Source: Bifidobacteriaceae bacterium
GTDB taxonomy: Bacteria > Actinomycetota > Actinomycetes > Actinomycetales > WQXJ01
Assembly: GCA_031256885.1 (NCBI GenBank)
Contig: JAIRPS010000136.1
Span: 1 to 5,818, forward strand
Direction: 5' to 3'
Length of the DNA stretch: 5,818 nucleotides
Position 1 is the first letter of the stretch. The number at the start of each line of letters is the position of its first letter. Under the pieces are notes generated by a model. That model was not told where the DNA came from and made no database searches. It worked only from the letters and a program-made list of their open reading frames with translations. Made by a program: the position numbers and the translations under genes. Below, piece after piece: positions 5,745 to 5,818 of this stretch.

Positions 5745-5818
5745 TTATGGGTGGGACCGTCCGGCCCATCCTTTGCGGTCCCACAGGCCTTCTTCAACGG
5801 TCGCGTGAGTGTCGTAGA
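5745..5818 (-). CDS. C-terminal end of an unidentified protein, possibly a transposase
   Basis: This minus-strand frame enters from the right edge and gives 23 residues, including THATVEEGLWDRKGWAGR and ending SHP, before TAA at 5747-5745. The composition is protein-like, and the gene points toward the presumed mobile-element end, as transposase genes often do. I do not recognise the family from this fragment. The plus-strand frame over the same bases is less protein-like. Confidence 0.42.
   Translation of the reverse strand, partial: YDTHATVEEGLWDRKGWAGRSHP
5751..5784. repeat. 9-bp perfect inverted repeat in the gene end
   Basis: GTGGGACCG (5751-5759) and CGGTCCCAC (5776-5784) are exact reverse complements around a 16-nt loop. 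The pair lies within the last codons of the minus-strand fragment, just before its stop. No T-run follows on the minus strand. Confidence 0.6.

Larger units (their letters stand above)
5618..5818. mobile_element. Putative insertion-sequence end interrupting the abi gene
   Basis: At about 5618 the Abi-like reading frame loses meaning and the plus strand becomes strongly G/T-rich with a T7 run (5641-5647). The first bases, GGGTTATGTAGCAGAATGTG (5618-5637), have the look of a terminal inverted repeat. A minus-strand gene end lies about 127 bp inside, the usual place for a transposase 3' end. The other terminus and any target duplication lie outside the window, so this cannot be proved here. Family not determined; IS256- or ISL3-like ends are only a guess. 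Confidence 0.42.

Noticed and set aside
5467..5784. Minus-strand frame of 105 residues across the abi region
   Set aside because: It is low-complexity, runs antisense through the RNA element and abi remnant, and crosses the suspected insertion boundary.

Overview
The window looks like a chromosomal segment of a moderately GC-rich actinobacterium, plausibly Actinomycetaceae or a relative. This rests on four things: the codon choice, the style of the actinobacterial heterodimeric ABC exporter (long first extracellular loop, VSAGEKQLL signature), a GTG-started lipoprotein gene with no Shine-Dalgarno, and a tRNA-Ala gene without an encoded CCA. The taxonomy is an inference; no species can be named.

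Left part (1-5047), ordinary chromosome. At the left edge the minus strand carries the first 131 codons of a lipoprotein. Its mature region resembles the NTF2-like N-terminal domain of class B penicillin-binding proteins. Its start lies in a 123-bp divergent spacer. From 518 the plus strand carries a tightly packed three-gene operon: two ABC half-transporters overlapping by ATGA, then a SpoU/TrmH-family RNA 2'-O-methyltransferase whose TTG start lies 4 nt after the second ABC stop. The two ABC proteins form a clear heterodimeric exporter. The first has Asp for the catalytic Glu and Gln for the switch His. The second has a degenerate signature motif. All three deviations fall in the same composite ATP site.

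Middle (5031-5281). Three copies of a 28-bp direct repeat start inside the last codons of the methyltransferase gene and run into the spacer before a tRNA-Ala(GGC) gene at 5282-5354.

Right part (5355-5818), accessory DNA. A promoter-like segment with a 17-bp dyad leads into a compact structured RNA (5456-5500) resembling the abiF RNA motif. A U-rich run follows it, then a GTG-started gene whose first ~31 residues look like the start of an Abi_2/AbiD/AbiF abortive-infection protein. That gene is cut off at about 5618. The DNA beyond differs in base composition and looks like the end of an insertion sequence. It includes the last 23 codons of a minus-strand gene, possibly a transposase, running off the right edge.

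The most interesting unit is the abi module: a probable RNA element with a terminator-like tail and its own promoter, still intact upstream of a toxin-like gene that a mobile element has apparently broken.
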